Shown: in pieces, positions 46,125 to 55,115 of the stretch
Numbering within the stretch: the stretch's first letter is position 1
Layout of the letters: each line of letters opens with the position of its first letter
NCBI GenBank assembly: GCA_049487715.1
Contig: CP150548.1
Coordinates: 992,001-1,056,000, forward strand
DNA from: Pycnococcus provasolii
Taxonomy: Eukaryota; Chlorophyta; Pseudoscourfieldiophyceae; Pseudoscourfieldiales
Length of the DNA: 64,000 nucleotides
Reading direction: 5' to 3'
The notes under the pieces: generated by a model
What the model was told of the DNA's origin: nothing
Database searches by the model: none
The model's input: only the letters and a program-made list of their open reading frames with translations
Position numbers and translations under genes: made by a program

Positions 46125-46526
46125 ATGGTGCGCCGGCTGTGGCCACGGCGGGCCTGCGCCGACCTACCGGATACAATCCTTCCTCTGTTATTCGACAATG
46201 AAGAGCTCACTCAAGAGCAGCGCGAAAAAATCCAAGAAAAAGACCGAAAAAGAAAACAAAACTTAAGGTATGGAAATCCGCCGCCACCGCCGCCCCCCGC
46301 CGCCATCGCCGCCGCCTCCGCCTCCCCCGCCGCCGCCACCGCCGCCGCCGAAGATGCCGCCGCCCGCCCGCCACCGCCACCCCCACCGCGGCCACATGCC
46401 ACCGCCGCCTCCGCCTCCCCCGCCGCCGCCACCGCCGCCGCCGAAGATGCCGCCGCCCGCCCGCCACCGCCACCACCACCGCGGCCACATGCCACGGCGG
46501 ACGACGACGTGGGCCCGCTTACTTAG
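46125..46526 (+). CDS. Candidate Pro/Ala-rich small protein (tentative)
   Basis: 133-codon ORF. The segment LPDTILPLLFDNEELTQEQR EKIQEKDR... looks like a genuine charged helix, followed by KRKQNLRYGNPPPPPPP. The 93-bp tandem repeat then encodes two 31-residue units of Ala/Ser and poly-Pro (PPPPPPPRPHAT). The unit length is a multiple of three, so the frame is kept. The stop TAG comes from the first TTAGGG unit at 46523. The family is unknown. The natural start may be elsewhere (46072 in another frame). It could equally be a non-coding GC-rich repeat. Confidence 0.3.
   Translation: MVRRLWPRRACADLPDTILPLLFDNEELTQEQREKIQEKDRKRKQNLRYGNPPPPPPPAAIAAASASPAAATAAAEDAAARPPPPPPPRPHATAASASPAAATAAAEDAAARPPPPPPPRPHATADDDVGPLT
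46308..46493. repeat. 93-bp tandem repeat, two copies
   Basis: Two near-identical copies with period 93 (for example AAGATGCCGCCGCCC at 46351 and 46444). They differ mainly near CCCCCACC versus CACCACC. The repeat is extremely C/G-rich, built of CCG/CCT triplets. Confidence 0.85.
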
Positions 46527-46540
46527 GGTTAGGGTTAGGG
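46523..46540. promoter_or_regulatory. Three TTAGGG units upstream of SUZ12
   Basis: A perfect (TTAGGG)3 lies 160 bp before the SUZ12 ATG and directly overlaps the stop of the upstream Pro/Ala ORF. Confidence 0.5.
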
Positions 46541-46700
46541 CCCATGTATTTCTCTACCTGCCCCGTTCGTTTGCGTGGGGTGATGGACTTGGGTTTTTTT
46601 TCTTGCCCGTCCGTCCCTTCACCCTCCCTCATAACCCCCCTCCCAACCGGTCAGTCACAGTTCCGTCCTCGTCCTAAAATAAAATAAAAATAAAGTAAAA

Positions 46701-49145
46701 ATGTCCGCCGCCGGCGGCACGCGGGCAGCAGAAGAGGAGGAGCACGCGTTCCAGAACTTCTGCACGCCCGTCGCGCTCTACGACCTGCTCGCGAAGAGGC
46801 ACGCGCTCAACCCCACGCACCTGCGCCGCAACCTCTCTTATCGACTCGCGGCGTCGCGCACGAGAACGCGCGAACTCGCGCGCGCACACAGAATCGATAA
46901 GAACAACCAGACGGCGACGTCCAAAGATGCTGCGCCGTCAGACTTAAACTCAACGGCTGTCGTGCTCGACACGATCGACGGCGCGGACGCAGACAAGCAC
47001 GCGGGAGCACTGACATTCGTGCTTGCCGCTGACATCGTCGATGACGAGAAACGTGCCAAGAGCAGCAACAGCACAAAAACGCGCACGCGCATCAGGTGCG
47101 CAAAACGAATTTGGCCGTCACCGGACGCGCCGGCGTGCCACCTGCCAATCGAAGGCGGTAAGCCGGGAATCGGGATACTCGTCTGGCGCGATGGGCCGCA
47201 CGCGCAGCCCATCCTAGGCGTCTGCCAGCGCGGGTGCGCACCGCTGCCTCTGCTGAACCCCGCGGTGACTCCCACGCGCGCAAGAGAGGTGGCGCACGCG
47301 GCTATGGACGCGGACGTTGATGACGACGACGACGACAAAACGAAGCATGCAGAGGATGCAACGATGCCACGCCTATGTGGTGTTATCCCGCACGGCGCTT
47401 CTGTTCTGTGGGCGCACGTCAAGGCTCCGAAGCCGGGCCAAGACGTCGCCACCGACGTGTTGCTTCAGCCGTGCACACTGCGCGTGCACATGCCCGCTAA
47501 CGTGACGGACGTGGACGATCCTGGGAACACGGATCCCAGTGACATGGAAGTGGATCTCGCAACAACCTGGCCAGTGATTGAGCTGCTGCGCGCGGATGGC
47601 GATGCCGTGCGCGCGCGCGTGAGACTCTCGCCGTCGAACGGACATATGGGGTCTGACGACACCATGAAAGGCAGTGGGCCGCTTCTCGCTTGGTGGAGCA
47701 CGGAGAGGTGCCGGAGGCCTCTTCGCGCGTGCCCATATCCGAGACGTGCGACGAGTTCCAACCTGCTCACCAAGTCGGAACGCTCGTGCCTTGAGAGCGC
47801 TTCGAATGGCGCTGGCCCGAGCGATGCTCCCACCGCACGGGCGTCGCATCACGAAGTGCATCTCGAGGCCAAGACACGGCAGCTCGTCGAGGGCATAGCT
47901 GCGAGGGACGTGCTGTTCCAGTACATTTTCGACAATGGACAGCGACGGCGTACGGAGATGGTTTCCGGCTACCGCTGCCCTTTCTGTGAGTGCGCGTGTG
48001 GAAGCTTCCGTGGCATGCAGCTTCACCTGATGACGAACCACGACCGCTTCTCGTTCGCCTTCAGCGCCGAGCTCGAGCACCAGAGTGCCGCGGCACTCGT
48101 GCATCACGATCAGCAGGCTCACGAGTATCGTCGCGCGATGAAGAAGCTGAAGGAGGTGAAGCGGACGGACAACGACGCGGCGTACGACGCGCTGATGAAC
48201 GTTTCCAAGCCACCTTTCCCGTCGCTTTGCCCGAACGTGCCAACCGTCGCCGTCACTGCACGACCGGCACGGCGCAGCACGGAGATTGACGTGTCAGAAG
48301 AGCTCCTCGGCGCACCGCTCGCGCGCGAGTTTGCGCTCGTCGTGAGCCGTGGGTCCGGCGCGTCGGATGCCGCCGAGTGCTCCGCATCCGTGCGTCGCTT
48401 CGAGGCGGAGGCGGCGGCGCAGGCGGAGGCGGCGGAGCTCGCGAACGAGCTGCTGCCACCACCCAAGTCGAGGCGCAAGACGGCGTCACTTGCTGTCGAT
48501 CCGCCGCCTCCGCTGCCGGGACCGGCTATCGGCGACGCCTCCGCGCAGGGACTTACATACCTCCGCGAGACGCGCATCGCCGCATCCGGAGGCGCCGCGA
48601 AGCGCAAGCAGCCCAAGGCATCGAGGGCAACGACTTCTGCTCAGGCGGCGGCCAATGCCATGGCGGCGATGGCGGATCGCGATTACTTCTACTCGCGCAC
48701 TAGCCAGCCCACCACCGCGGAGGATGTCGTGGCTGCGCAGCTTGGCGGTCGTGCCGATACGGATAGCGATGACGACGATGGATTCGGATCCGAGGGTGAG
48801 TACGCGCAGGAGGTGAAAGATGGCCTGGAAGAGTATGAGGATTTACGCGAGGATGACAGGCGCTTCATGATATTGTGGAATAAGCAGTGCCGCCGGAGGC
48901 GCGTGCTGGTGGATGTGCAGATGCCGGTGGCTTGCGAGTGTTTCGCGCTTGATCAGGCAAAGGAACTCAACGCCAGGCCGGGCGTGAAGCGTGCATTCAT
49001 GATGCACATGCTAACCCTGCAGGACCATGGCTTCGTGGACGCGCCTTGCATTGACCACTGCCTTTTGCTTCTCGATCGTCAGGCCCGTATGGGCAAAGAT
49101 GGTGAGTCTGCGAAAGGCAAAGATGCGGTGATGACGGCTTCGTGA
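46701..49145 (+). CDS. SUZ12/EMF2-like VEFS-box protein (Polycomb PRC2 subunit)
   Basis: PRC2 core subunit needed for H3K27 methylation. 814 residues from the ATG at 46701. The N-terminus HAFQNFCTPVALYDLLAKRH then LNPTHLRRNLSYR matches the SUZ12-family start. A C2H2 finger is at ~423-450 (YRCPFCECACGSFRGMQLHL MTNH). The C-terminal VEFS box is at ~708-793 (YEDLREDDRRFMILWNKQCR, then FALDQAKELNARPGVKRAFM). Acidic and Ala-rich linkers make it longer than Arabidopsis VRN2/EMF2. All three landmark regions are present in order, so the call is firm. TGTAA is at ~49200. The upstream promoter has three TTAGGG units. Confidence 0.9.
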   Translation: MSAAGGTRAAEEEEHAFQNFCTPVALYDLLAKRHALNPTHLRRNLSYRLAASRTRTRELARAHRIDKNNQTATSKDAAPSDLNSTAVVLDTIDGADADKHAGALTFVLAADIVDDEKRAKSSNSTKTRTRIRCAKRIWPSPDAPACHLPIEGGKPGIGILVWRDGPHAQPILGVCQRGCAPLPLLNPAVTPTRAREVAHAAMDADVDDDDDDKTKHAEDATMPRLCGVIPHGASVLWAHVKAPKPGQDVATDVLLQPCTLRVHMPANVTDVDDPGNTDPSDMEVDLATTWPVIELLRADGDAVRARVRLSPSNGHMGSDDTMKGSGPLLAWWSTERCRRPLRACPYPRRATSSNLLTKSERSCLESASNGAGPSDAPTARASHHEVHLEAKTRQLVEGIAARDVLFQYIFDNGQRRRTEMVSGYRCPFCECACGSFRGMQLHLMTNHDRFSFAFSAELEHQSAAALVHHDQQAHEYRRAMKKLKEVKRTDNDAAYDALMNVSKPPFPSLCPNVPTVAVTARPARRSTEIDVSEELLGAPLAREFALVVSRGSGASDAAECSASVRRFEAEAAAQAEAAELANELLPPPKSRRKTASLAVDPPPPLPGPAIGDASAQGLTYLRETRIAASGGAAKRKQPKASRATTSAQAAANAMAAMADRDYFYSRTSQPTTAEDVVAAQLGGRADTDSDDDDGFGSEGEYAQEVKDGLEEYEDLREDDRRFMILWNKQCRRRRVLVDVQMPVACECFALDQAKELNARPGVKRAFMMHMLTLQDHGFVDAPCIDHCLLLLDRQARMGKDGESAKGKDAVMTAS

Positions 49146-49267
49146 ACGTACGACCCAAAAACCAAAAAAAAAAGTCCTTCACTCGTGTTTGTGATTTGTG
49201 TTGTAAGCGATTGTTTCCTACAAAATAAGAACGTTTTACTTTTGTTTCGTTTTTGCTCTGCTCCGCT

Positions 49268-49936
49268 TCACACAGCTTCAAGGTCAATGTAGGAGTATCT
49301 GTCCTTAAGTAGCTGCACGGTTGGTATGTAGCCGAATCCTTCCACCGCATCAGTGATGAATCGGTCGACGCGTGTGTACGCAAACGCGTACTTCTGGTAC
49401 CTTTCGTCCACGTAACCTCGACCCCAGCAAGTAACCTTAGCGAGCACGCGAGGTGCGTGTAGTGCCTTTGCGCTCGCGGGAAACGCCGCGTTGACAGCCT
49501 GCTGCGGCGTCGGCCACACGAAGCTGCAGCAGTCGAGCGGCGCATATCCGCACGCGCCTCGCGGTGCAAGTCGTATGCGTCCAAGGTGGTACTCCGTCGT
49601 TCCGTCGAATATGCTTACAAGCTTCGTTCCCACCGCCGCGACCACCTTGTAGAACGTCCTTGGCTCGTGCAGCTGGATGGTGACAAAATTTCTGGGAATG
49701 TGTGCCTGTGACCTAAGCTTACGCACGTGCTGCTCCTCCATGTTGAGCAGCTCCTCGTGCATGCCTCCCTGCAGTTCTCCGAGCGCGGTGGAGACTAGTT
49801 CCAGGTATGCGATACGACGTCGCGTATCCTCCGGCGTCCTGACGGTTCCTACTTGTATCCCCCCTGTCCTATTACTACTAACAGGCGTGTGCGTTTCGTA
49901 TATGGCGCGGCGCATGCGCACAGATGAAGAGGGCAT
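49268..49936 (-). CDS. Uncharacterised protein, 222 residues
   Basis: ATG at 49936; a TTG 42 nt upstream is not used. No family recognised. It is globular-looking throughout, with no signal peptide or TM. It has a helical region (RRRIAYLELVSTALGELQGG through NMEEQHVRKLRSQA), then mixed alpha/beta sequence (NFVTIQLHEPRTFYKVVAAV, EYHLGRIRLAPRGACGYAPL, VLAKVTCWGRGYVDERYQKY, DAVEGFGYIPTVQLLKDRYS). Evenly distributed conserved-looking Tyr, Phe and Trp suggest a real folded protein. It is convergent with SUZ12 (stops 122 bp apart). Confidence 0.65.
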   Translation of the reverse strand: MPSSSVRMRRAIYETHTPVSSNRTGGIQVGTVRTPEDTRRRIAYLELVSTALGELQGGMHEELLNMEEQHVRKLRSQAHIPRNFVTIQLHEPRTFYKVVAAVGTKLVSIFDGTTEYHLGRIRLAPRGACGYAPLDCCSFVWPTPQQAVNAAFPASAKALHAPRVLAKVTCWGRGYVDERYQKYAFAYTRVDRFITDAVEGFGYIPTVQLLKDRYSYIDLEAV

Positions 49937-50300
49937 GAGGAAAGCTTGCAAGATTGGAGAATGACAGCTATCTTGCAAGCACGGTGGTCAAACAACGAAC
50001 GCGACGGCCAAGAGGTCAAACGAAGAGCTTCGGCCTTCTGAAGATGCATGGAGGAGATAGATGCATGGCTTGCATACAGGCATGCATGCGCCCTCTCATC
50101 ATCATCTCTGGAGGGGAACATCGGGAACATCCCATTCGTCGTTCCCCTCCACGCATGCTCCAGTCTCCAGATCCAGGTGACCGTTGCCTGTAACTTACCA
50201 ACTACCACTTGTACTACTGGTGCTCACCTCACACACGTGCTCACCCTCTCATCCACGTGGCTGAGACTTATGCTTGGCCTCATGTTGCTGTTACATGCTA
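49937..50300. other. Intergenic region between unknown gene and GLYR
   Basis: No gene seen. It has several ATGCATG palindromic motifs near 50045-50090 and a TTACA (TGTAA on the minus strand) near 50287 that would serve as the GLYR poly(A) signal. Confidence 0.5.
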
Positions 50301-51185
50301 TTAGGGTGCGCGATACGCCTCACGAACTGCCGCAAAGTCCTGGTTGCCGAAGCCACGCTGCATGCTCTGCACGTACATGTTGTTCGCGGCCGAAGTGATG
50401 GGCGTCGGAACCTGAAGCTCGTCGGACAAAGCGGCGACGAGGTGCAGGTCCTTCTGCTGCAAGTACACCTGGAAGTTTGGACTGTAGTCGCGGGCGCTCA
50501 TGAGCTTCGCCTTCGCGCGTATCAGAGGATTTCCCATAGCGCTCGCGTCAAGCATATCGCCCACGGTGTCGGCATCGATTCCAGCCGCGTCGGCGACCGC
50601 CATCGCCTCCCCCAGCGCACCAATCATGTTACCCATCATCACCTGAAGTACGAGCTTCGCGTGCGCGGCTTTATCAGGCGTGCTCCCGACGAGCCATCGC
50701 TTTTCGCCCATAGCCTCCATAGATTCAGTCGCCTGCTCGTACACTTGCTCGTCACCTCCACATATGAAGAGCAGCTTACCTGCCTTGGCGTCACGCCATC
50801 CACCAGAGACGGGCGCCGCAAGAAACGACCCACCCGCCGCCTTGATAGCCGCCATGGTTTCCATAGACGCTTGCGCGTCCACCGTCGAGCAGTCGACATA
50901 TGCAGCACCCTTGCGCATGCCTTTATCTATGGAGTCCGTTCCTTGGAACGCAATCGCACGGGACGCCGCAGGGTCGGCCACCATGCCGAAAGTGAGCGGG
51001 CATTCCCTCGCGACGGCCTCGGGGCTGGAGCAGACGACGGCCCCGAGCGCCTGCAGTGCCCGCAGCGATTCGTTCGAGGATCGGTTCCAGACGTGCACTT
51101 TGAATCCCTGCTCGATCAAGGCGGAGGCCATCTGTCGTCCCATGACGCCGAGGCCGCAGAAGCCGACTCTCCCGGAGGACGCCAT
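50301..51185 (-). CDS. GLYR: Glyoxylate/succinic semialdehyde reductase (beta-hydroxyacid dehydrogenase family)
   Basis: NADPH-dependent reductase that detoxifies glyoxylate and succinic semialdehyde. The ATG at 51185 gives 294 residues, the family length. The N-terminal Rossmann motif is VGFCGLGVMGRQMASALIEQ, then HVWNRSSNE. The substrate loop is APVSGGWRDAKAG. The catalytic Lys is in AAHAKLVLQVMMGNMIGALG. The C-terminal helix domain ends FGNQDFAAVREAYRA. It resembles plant GLYR1 more than 3-hydroxyisobutyrate dehydrogenase (short N-terminus, STVDAQAS). No transit peptide, so probably cytosolic. On the minus strand, a TGTAA follows its stop. Confidence 0.9.
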   Translation of the reverse strand: MASSGRVGFCGLGVMGRQMASALIEQGFKVHVWNRSSNESLRALQALGAVVCSSPEAVARECPLTFGMVADPAASRAIAFQGTDSIDKGMRKGAAYVDCSTVDAQASMETMAAIKAAGGSFLAAPVSGGWRDAKAGKLLFICGGDEQVYEQATESMEAMGEKRWLVGSTPDKAAHAKLVLQVMMGNMIGALGEAMAVADAAGIDADTVGDMLDASAMGNPLIRAKAKLMSARDYSPNFQVYLQQKDLHLVAALSDELQVPTPITSAANNMYVQSMQRGFGNQDFAAVREAYRAP

Positions 51186-51487
51186 GGCCACGGGAAAAAC
51201 TAAAAAAGGGAGGGACCCAGAACACCTACCCAGAACTATCTCTTATCCACCTCCAGTGGTGTAAACCGAATTGCATTCGGGGAGGGAGGGGAGGGACTGA
51301 GGAGGGCCTTGTTTGTGGTTACAGTTTAAAGCATTCCCCGACTCCGCTGACCAACCCTGAGGACGGCGAGCCTCATCGCCGGAACGGGTCTCCGCGCGCA
51401 CGCGTTCGCAAGGCGCGGAGTGCAGCACTGCACAGCTGATGGCGCGACCACCCAACGAAGGGGCTTCGCGTCACTCTCGGATGTGTT

Positions 51488-52171
51488 TCAAAAAGATGTT
51501 TCGCGCGGCGTTCTCGTCGCGTCCGCACATGTACGTACAAGACGGACACCTGAGCTCGGGTGTCCGAAGATGAGCTCGGGAACGTACACGCCCTCCTCCT
51601 TGTGCATGTCGACGGGTATGCCCGATCCGTTGTTGTATACGCTGATGGTGTTCAGAGCGGTGTCAATGTCGACTGCGATGGTGTCCTGCTTGGCGTCGCG
51701 CACCTTGTTGTCAGCGGCGTTGACAAGAATCTCGTCGAATATCTTGTAGAGTCCAGGAACGTACGTGACGTTTTTGAGCACCATGCGTTCGCTGTCGTGC
51801 ACCCACATGGTCGCCGTTGACTTTTCGATGAAGCCCACGTACGTGTCCGGTCGGAGTAGGATGTGCTCGAGCTGAGTTTTTTTCTGGTACCTCTCTTCGA
51901 TGGACATGTCGTCTGAGGGCGTAGGATCCGCGGCGTTCGCCTTGGCGGATGCAGCGAGAGGTTTCGTAGCAGCAGCTTTTGGTTTCGCGGACGCAGGTCG
52001 CGCCACTGCTGCTGATGACGAAGCTGAAGCTTTCGCCGACTTGGGAGCAGATGCAGCAGCAGCCGCAGAGTTTTTCTTAGGAGCAGCCGTTTTCTTCTTC
52101 GATGCTGCCTGCTTAGGAGCCGCAGCCGCAACAGGGGGTGCGACATTCTCCTGCGATGCCTCCAACTCCAT
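51488..52171 (-). pseudogene. Isolated N-terminal fragment of DNA topoisomerase II
   Basis: The ATG at 52171 opens an Ala/Lys/Ser-rich tail (residues 1-~85), then the TOP2 ATPase start: IEERYQKKTQLEHILLRPDT, YVPGLYKIFDEILVNAADNK (the ATP-binding Glu/Asn motif), NNGSGIPVDMHKEEG and VYVPELIFGH. Topoisomerase II normally continues with LLTSSNYDD and ~1,200 more residues. Here the match stops dead at FGH, and 35 unrelated residues lead to a stop at 51488. The next gene (GLYR) starts 300 bp downstream on the same strand, leaving no room for the rest. A 24-bp near-palindrome (51543-51566) lies exactly at the break. The frame is also open upstream (LDDALALLGGGGGG), so an earlier exon may exist. Confidence 0.75.
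51543..51566. repeat. 24-bp near-perfect palindrome at the TOP2 break
   Basis: CGGACACC and GGTGTCCG arms around GAGCTC. A further TGAGCTCGGG copy follows at 51571. It coincides with the point where topoisomerase II similarity ends. Confidence 0.65.
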
Positions 52172-52549
52172 CGGGAAGTCAAAACCACCAGAGCCACCAG
52201 AGCCACCACCACCACCCCCGAGGAGTGCGAGCGCGTCGTCGAGGTCAATGAGAGCTTATTACAATGGGAAGGGATGGGAAGAATGAAGAGTGAAGAGTGA
52301 GGAATGAGGGGGAAAGCAGGCTAATGAAGCTGTCCCGGGGGAGTTTGAGCGGGGGAAAAAGGCCAGGGGAAAAGGGGGTGGAAGGGGGGGGGGGGTGAAA
52401 GCAATAATTCCGAGTCAACAATTCCCTCCGGAGCTCCCCCCGGGGAGTCGGGGACCTTTCAGGCTCAAGGGGGTCTGAGTAGGAAGGGGAGCCCAATATT
52501 GTGCTTGTACAACGTGTGCACGCACGCTCGCTCGCGAACGAATCATCGC
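52172..52549. other. Intergenic region between TOP2 fragment and FAD dehydrogenase
   Basis: Divergent promoter region. It contains a G-homopolymer (12 or more, ~52385-52397) within purine-rich sequence and self-complementary CCCCCGGGG near 52436. No gene seen. Confidence 0.5.
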
Positions 52550-53989
52550 ATGTCGTCGTCGTCTCACGCCATCGTCGTCGGCGCGGGATTCGTCGGGATC
52601 TCGTGCGCGCTACGCATACAGCAAAAACACCCAGGCGCGTCCGTCACGCTCCTAGACGCCAGCGCGCCCGCGTCCAAACACGCGGCGTCGTTCGGGAATG
52701 CGGGGACATTCGCGCCGTACGCGAATGTGCCCATCGCAAGACCTGGGCTGTGGCGCGACGCACTCAGGATGATGCTCGTTCCAACAAAGGCGGGGGCCAT
52801 GCCGCCGCCACTCTCCGTGCTTGCCAACACGCACTTACCTGCACTCACGCCGTGGCTCATCCGTCTGCTCAGAAACTGCCACCCCACAAAGGTCAGGAGC
52901 ACCGCACTGGCGCTCGGGGCGATTCTAGCACGCGCGGAGACCGCCTACAACTCCATCTTCGACGCCGCGGGCATCGACATCGACGGTTCCATGGGAAGCT
53001 TTGCGAGCAACGAGTCCGACTCGAACATGCCGTTTGCGCTGCGCAACGGATACTTGTTGATGCACAGCGGTGCGTCGTCTATGCACGGGAGCAAGCGCGC
53101 GGCGGCACTTCGTCGAGAAGGACTGGGCAAGGACCTGCGCATGGAGCAGGTCGACGTCTCTGGCATCCTTGAGTTGGAGCCTGGACTCAACAGCGACTTC
53201 GTACGAGACGGCGGCGCGTGGTTCTTTCCCGACGGGTGGTGTCTGAGAGAACCAGGTGCATTGCTGCGCGCGCTATCGTCTGCGATCGAACGCAACGGCG
53301 GGGAGTTGAGATCTGATGCGCGTGTTGACGCGGTAGGTACACACGACAGCGACCATGCGTTCGTACGCCTCGCGAATGGCGAAATGCTCACGGCAGACGT
53401 GGTTGTGGTGGCAACTGGAGCTCACTCAGCCGCGCTTGCTGCCACGGCTGGTGATTACGTTCCTTTGGACACAGAGAGAGGTCACAGCATAACGTTTGCC
53501 GAAGGCACGGAGCGCCTTCTGACGCGTGCTGTGTGTTCCGCGGATGCAGGCTTCATCTTAACACCCATGTCCGGTGGTCTACGCGCCGCGGGACTTGTGG
53601 AGCTGGGTGGCTTGCATGCACCCATGACGCGTGCGCGGTGCGATCAGCTCGAGTCCGTGTCTCGCACAATGATCCGTTCGCAGGACGCCTTGGGCGATCG
53701 CGACGAATCAAAAGATTGGCTCGGCTTTCGCCCAACGCTGCCCGACGCGATACCTGTCATTGGTCCAAGCGTTCGCCATCCACGCATTTTTTACTCGTTT
53801 GGCCATCAGCACGTCGGTTGGACGCTCGGCGGCATAAGTGCTTACATGATTGAGGAGATGGCGCGTCCCCTTTTGTCAACTACCCGTCAGAGTGGCACCG
53901 CTCCGGCTCTGCCAGCGTCGACAGCTGATTTGGTTTCGCACGCGCCAATACCCGTACGTTTTGACGCGTATAGGGTGAACCGGTTCTGA
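52550..53989 (+). CDS. FAD-dependent D-amino-acid dehydrogenase-like oxidoreductase (DadA/DAO family)
   Basis: 479 residues from the ATG at 52550. The N-terminal dinucleotide site is HAIVVGAGFVGISCALRIQQ, then VTLLDASAPASKHAASFGNA with the GNAG flavin loop typical of DadA. The middle has LELEPGL and FFPDGWCLREPGALLRALSS. The C-terminus WLGFRPTLPDAIPVIGPS, then FGHQHVGWTLGG closes the FAD site as in DadA. The family oxidises D-amino acids or sarcosine-type amines to 2-oxo acids. No clear transit peptide or membrane anchor is seen, so location is open. The bacterial-like character suggests old transfer, but codon use matches the neighbours. Confidence 0.87.
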   Translation: MSSSSHAIVVGAGFVGISCALRIQQKHPGASVTLLDASAPASKHAASFGNAGTFAPYANVPIARPGLWRDALRMMLVPTKAGAMPPPLSVLANTHLPALTPWLIRLLRNCHPTKVRSTALALGAILARAETAYNSIFDAAGIDIDGSMGSFASNESDSNMPFALRNGYLLMHSGASSMHGSKRAAALRREGLGKDLRMEQVDVSGILELEPGLNSDFVRDGGAWFFPDGWCLREPGALLRALSSAIERNGGELRSDARVDAVGTHDSDHAFVRLANGEMLTADVVVVATGAHSAALAATAGDYVPLDTERGHSITFAEGTERLLTRAVCSADAGFILTPMSGGLRAAGLVELGGLHAPMTRARCDQLESVSRTMIRSQDALGDRDESKDWLGFRPTLPDAIPVIGPSVRHPRIFYSFGHQHVGWTLGGISAYMIEEMARPLLSTTRQSGTAPALPASTADLVSHAPIPVRFDAYRVNRF

Positions 53990-54105
53990 ATATTCCTGTA
54001 TTGTACTATATGTGACAATTGTTTTCAAAAAAAAGTGATGCGCAAACAACAAAAAACAAACCATATCCCATGATTGCGCATATAAGGAATCATCAACTGA
54101 AGCCA

Positions 54106-54654
54106 TCAAATGATCGCCATGCAAGCACGTGCCTGCTGAATGACTGACTTGAAAAAGGCGACATCCGTCTGCTGATCGTTTGTCCACGTGAGTGGCCAGC
54201 TCTGCACGATCTCGCGCAGAACGCAAGCGCGACCACCACCGCTCACCGCTGTTGTCGTTTGCTCATCGTACGTGACCAAGTCGACGCGCGGGACTACGTT
54301 CCACATCGCCCCCATGTCGCTGGAAGTCCACCGAGGACGGTAGTTGAGGTAGTGATTTAGCGTGGAGAACACCGCGCTAAATGGCTGATACACACCGGTT
54401 TCCACGATGAAAGCATGGGGGCTGTTGGTATCGTTTGGTGCCCAATGATGTTTCTTGACGTCGCTGCTGGCGAAGAGCACCATGTCGTTGTCGTTGTTTC
54501 CTCGCTGGATGAGGTATACGAAGACCATGGACGCGAGTGGGTCATCCGTGTGCGTGGTGATCGCCATCGCCACTTTGCGACCACCAAGTCGCGGATTGTT
54601 CTTCTCTCGTTCGTCAACAAACTCTGAGATGTACCTGATCATATCTTCCGCCAT
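54106..54654 (-). CDS. Uncharacterised protein, 182 residues
   Basis: Clear ATG at 54654. I recognise no family. The sequence looks globular: MAEDMIRYISEFVDEREKNN, VAMAITTHTDDPLASMVFVY, LIQRGNNDNDMVLFASSDVK, HAFIVETGVYQPFSAVFSTL, NVVPRVDLVTYDEQ, WTNDQQTDVAFFKSVIQQ. It is less GC-rich at third positions than the neighbours. It is convergent with the FAD dehydrogenase (stops 116 bp apart) and divergent from TMF1. Confidence 0.65.
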   Translation of the reverse strand: MAEDMIRYISEFVDEREKNNPRLGGRKVAMAITTHTDDPLASMVFVYLIQRGNNDNDMVLFASSDVKKHHWAPNDTNSPHAFIVETGVYQPFSAVFSTLNHYLNYRPRWTSSDMGAMWNVVPRVDLVTYDEQTTTAVSGGGRACVLREIVQSWPLTWTNDQQTDVAFFKSVIQQARACMAII

Positions 54655-54861
54655 GATTGATGATGATGGTCAAAAGTCACTGGGCCAGCACTTTGAAAAA
54701 AATCAGGAAACTGATAGATGGAATGATGGAATGGTGGAATGAATAAACTACCGTAAGGAAAAAAAAACGCACAGCACGCTCAGCACGCCGGCCGGCCCGG
54801 TTACATTTTACGGACGGAGGAACGAGGGGACAGGGGAGGGAGAGGGAAACCCCGAGGGAGG

Positions 54862-54926
54862 ATTAGGGCATTAGGGCATTACGATAGACTAGGGTTAGCG
54901 AGCCTTGCGGAGGGTTAGTTAGGGCT
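54862..54926. promoter_or_regulatory. Degenerate TTAGGG/TTAGGGCA repeats in divergent promoter
   Basis: ATTAGGGC repeats, then CTAGGGTTAG and GGGTTAGTTAGGGC, between the 182-residue gene and TMF1. Imperfect telomere-like units. Confidence 0.45.
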
Positions 54927-55115
54927 CGCCTCGCCTCTTCCCTCCCACGCCTCGCCTCTCTCCGACATCAGGCCAGGGTGCACCGATCTGTTAACAGCGA
55001 AAGCGCGACGCCATACCTGTATACCTGAATCTGAATCTGTCTCTGCATATTCCTGCACCTCGAGAGTAAGTGAGTGAGTCTTCAAGAAGAGCGTGAAGGC
55101 TCTTCAGTTCAAGTC

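Noticed and set aside
46308-46493. CRISPR-like or satellite array
   Set aside because: Only two direct copies, no spacers, eukaryotic context; a simple tandem duplication.
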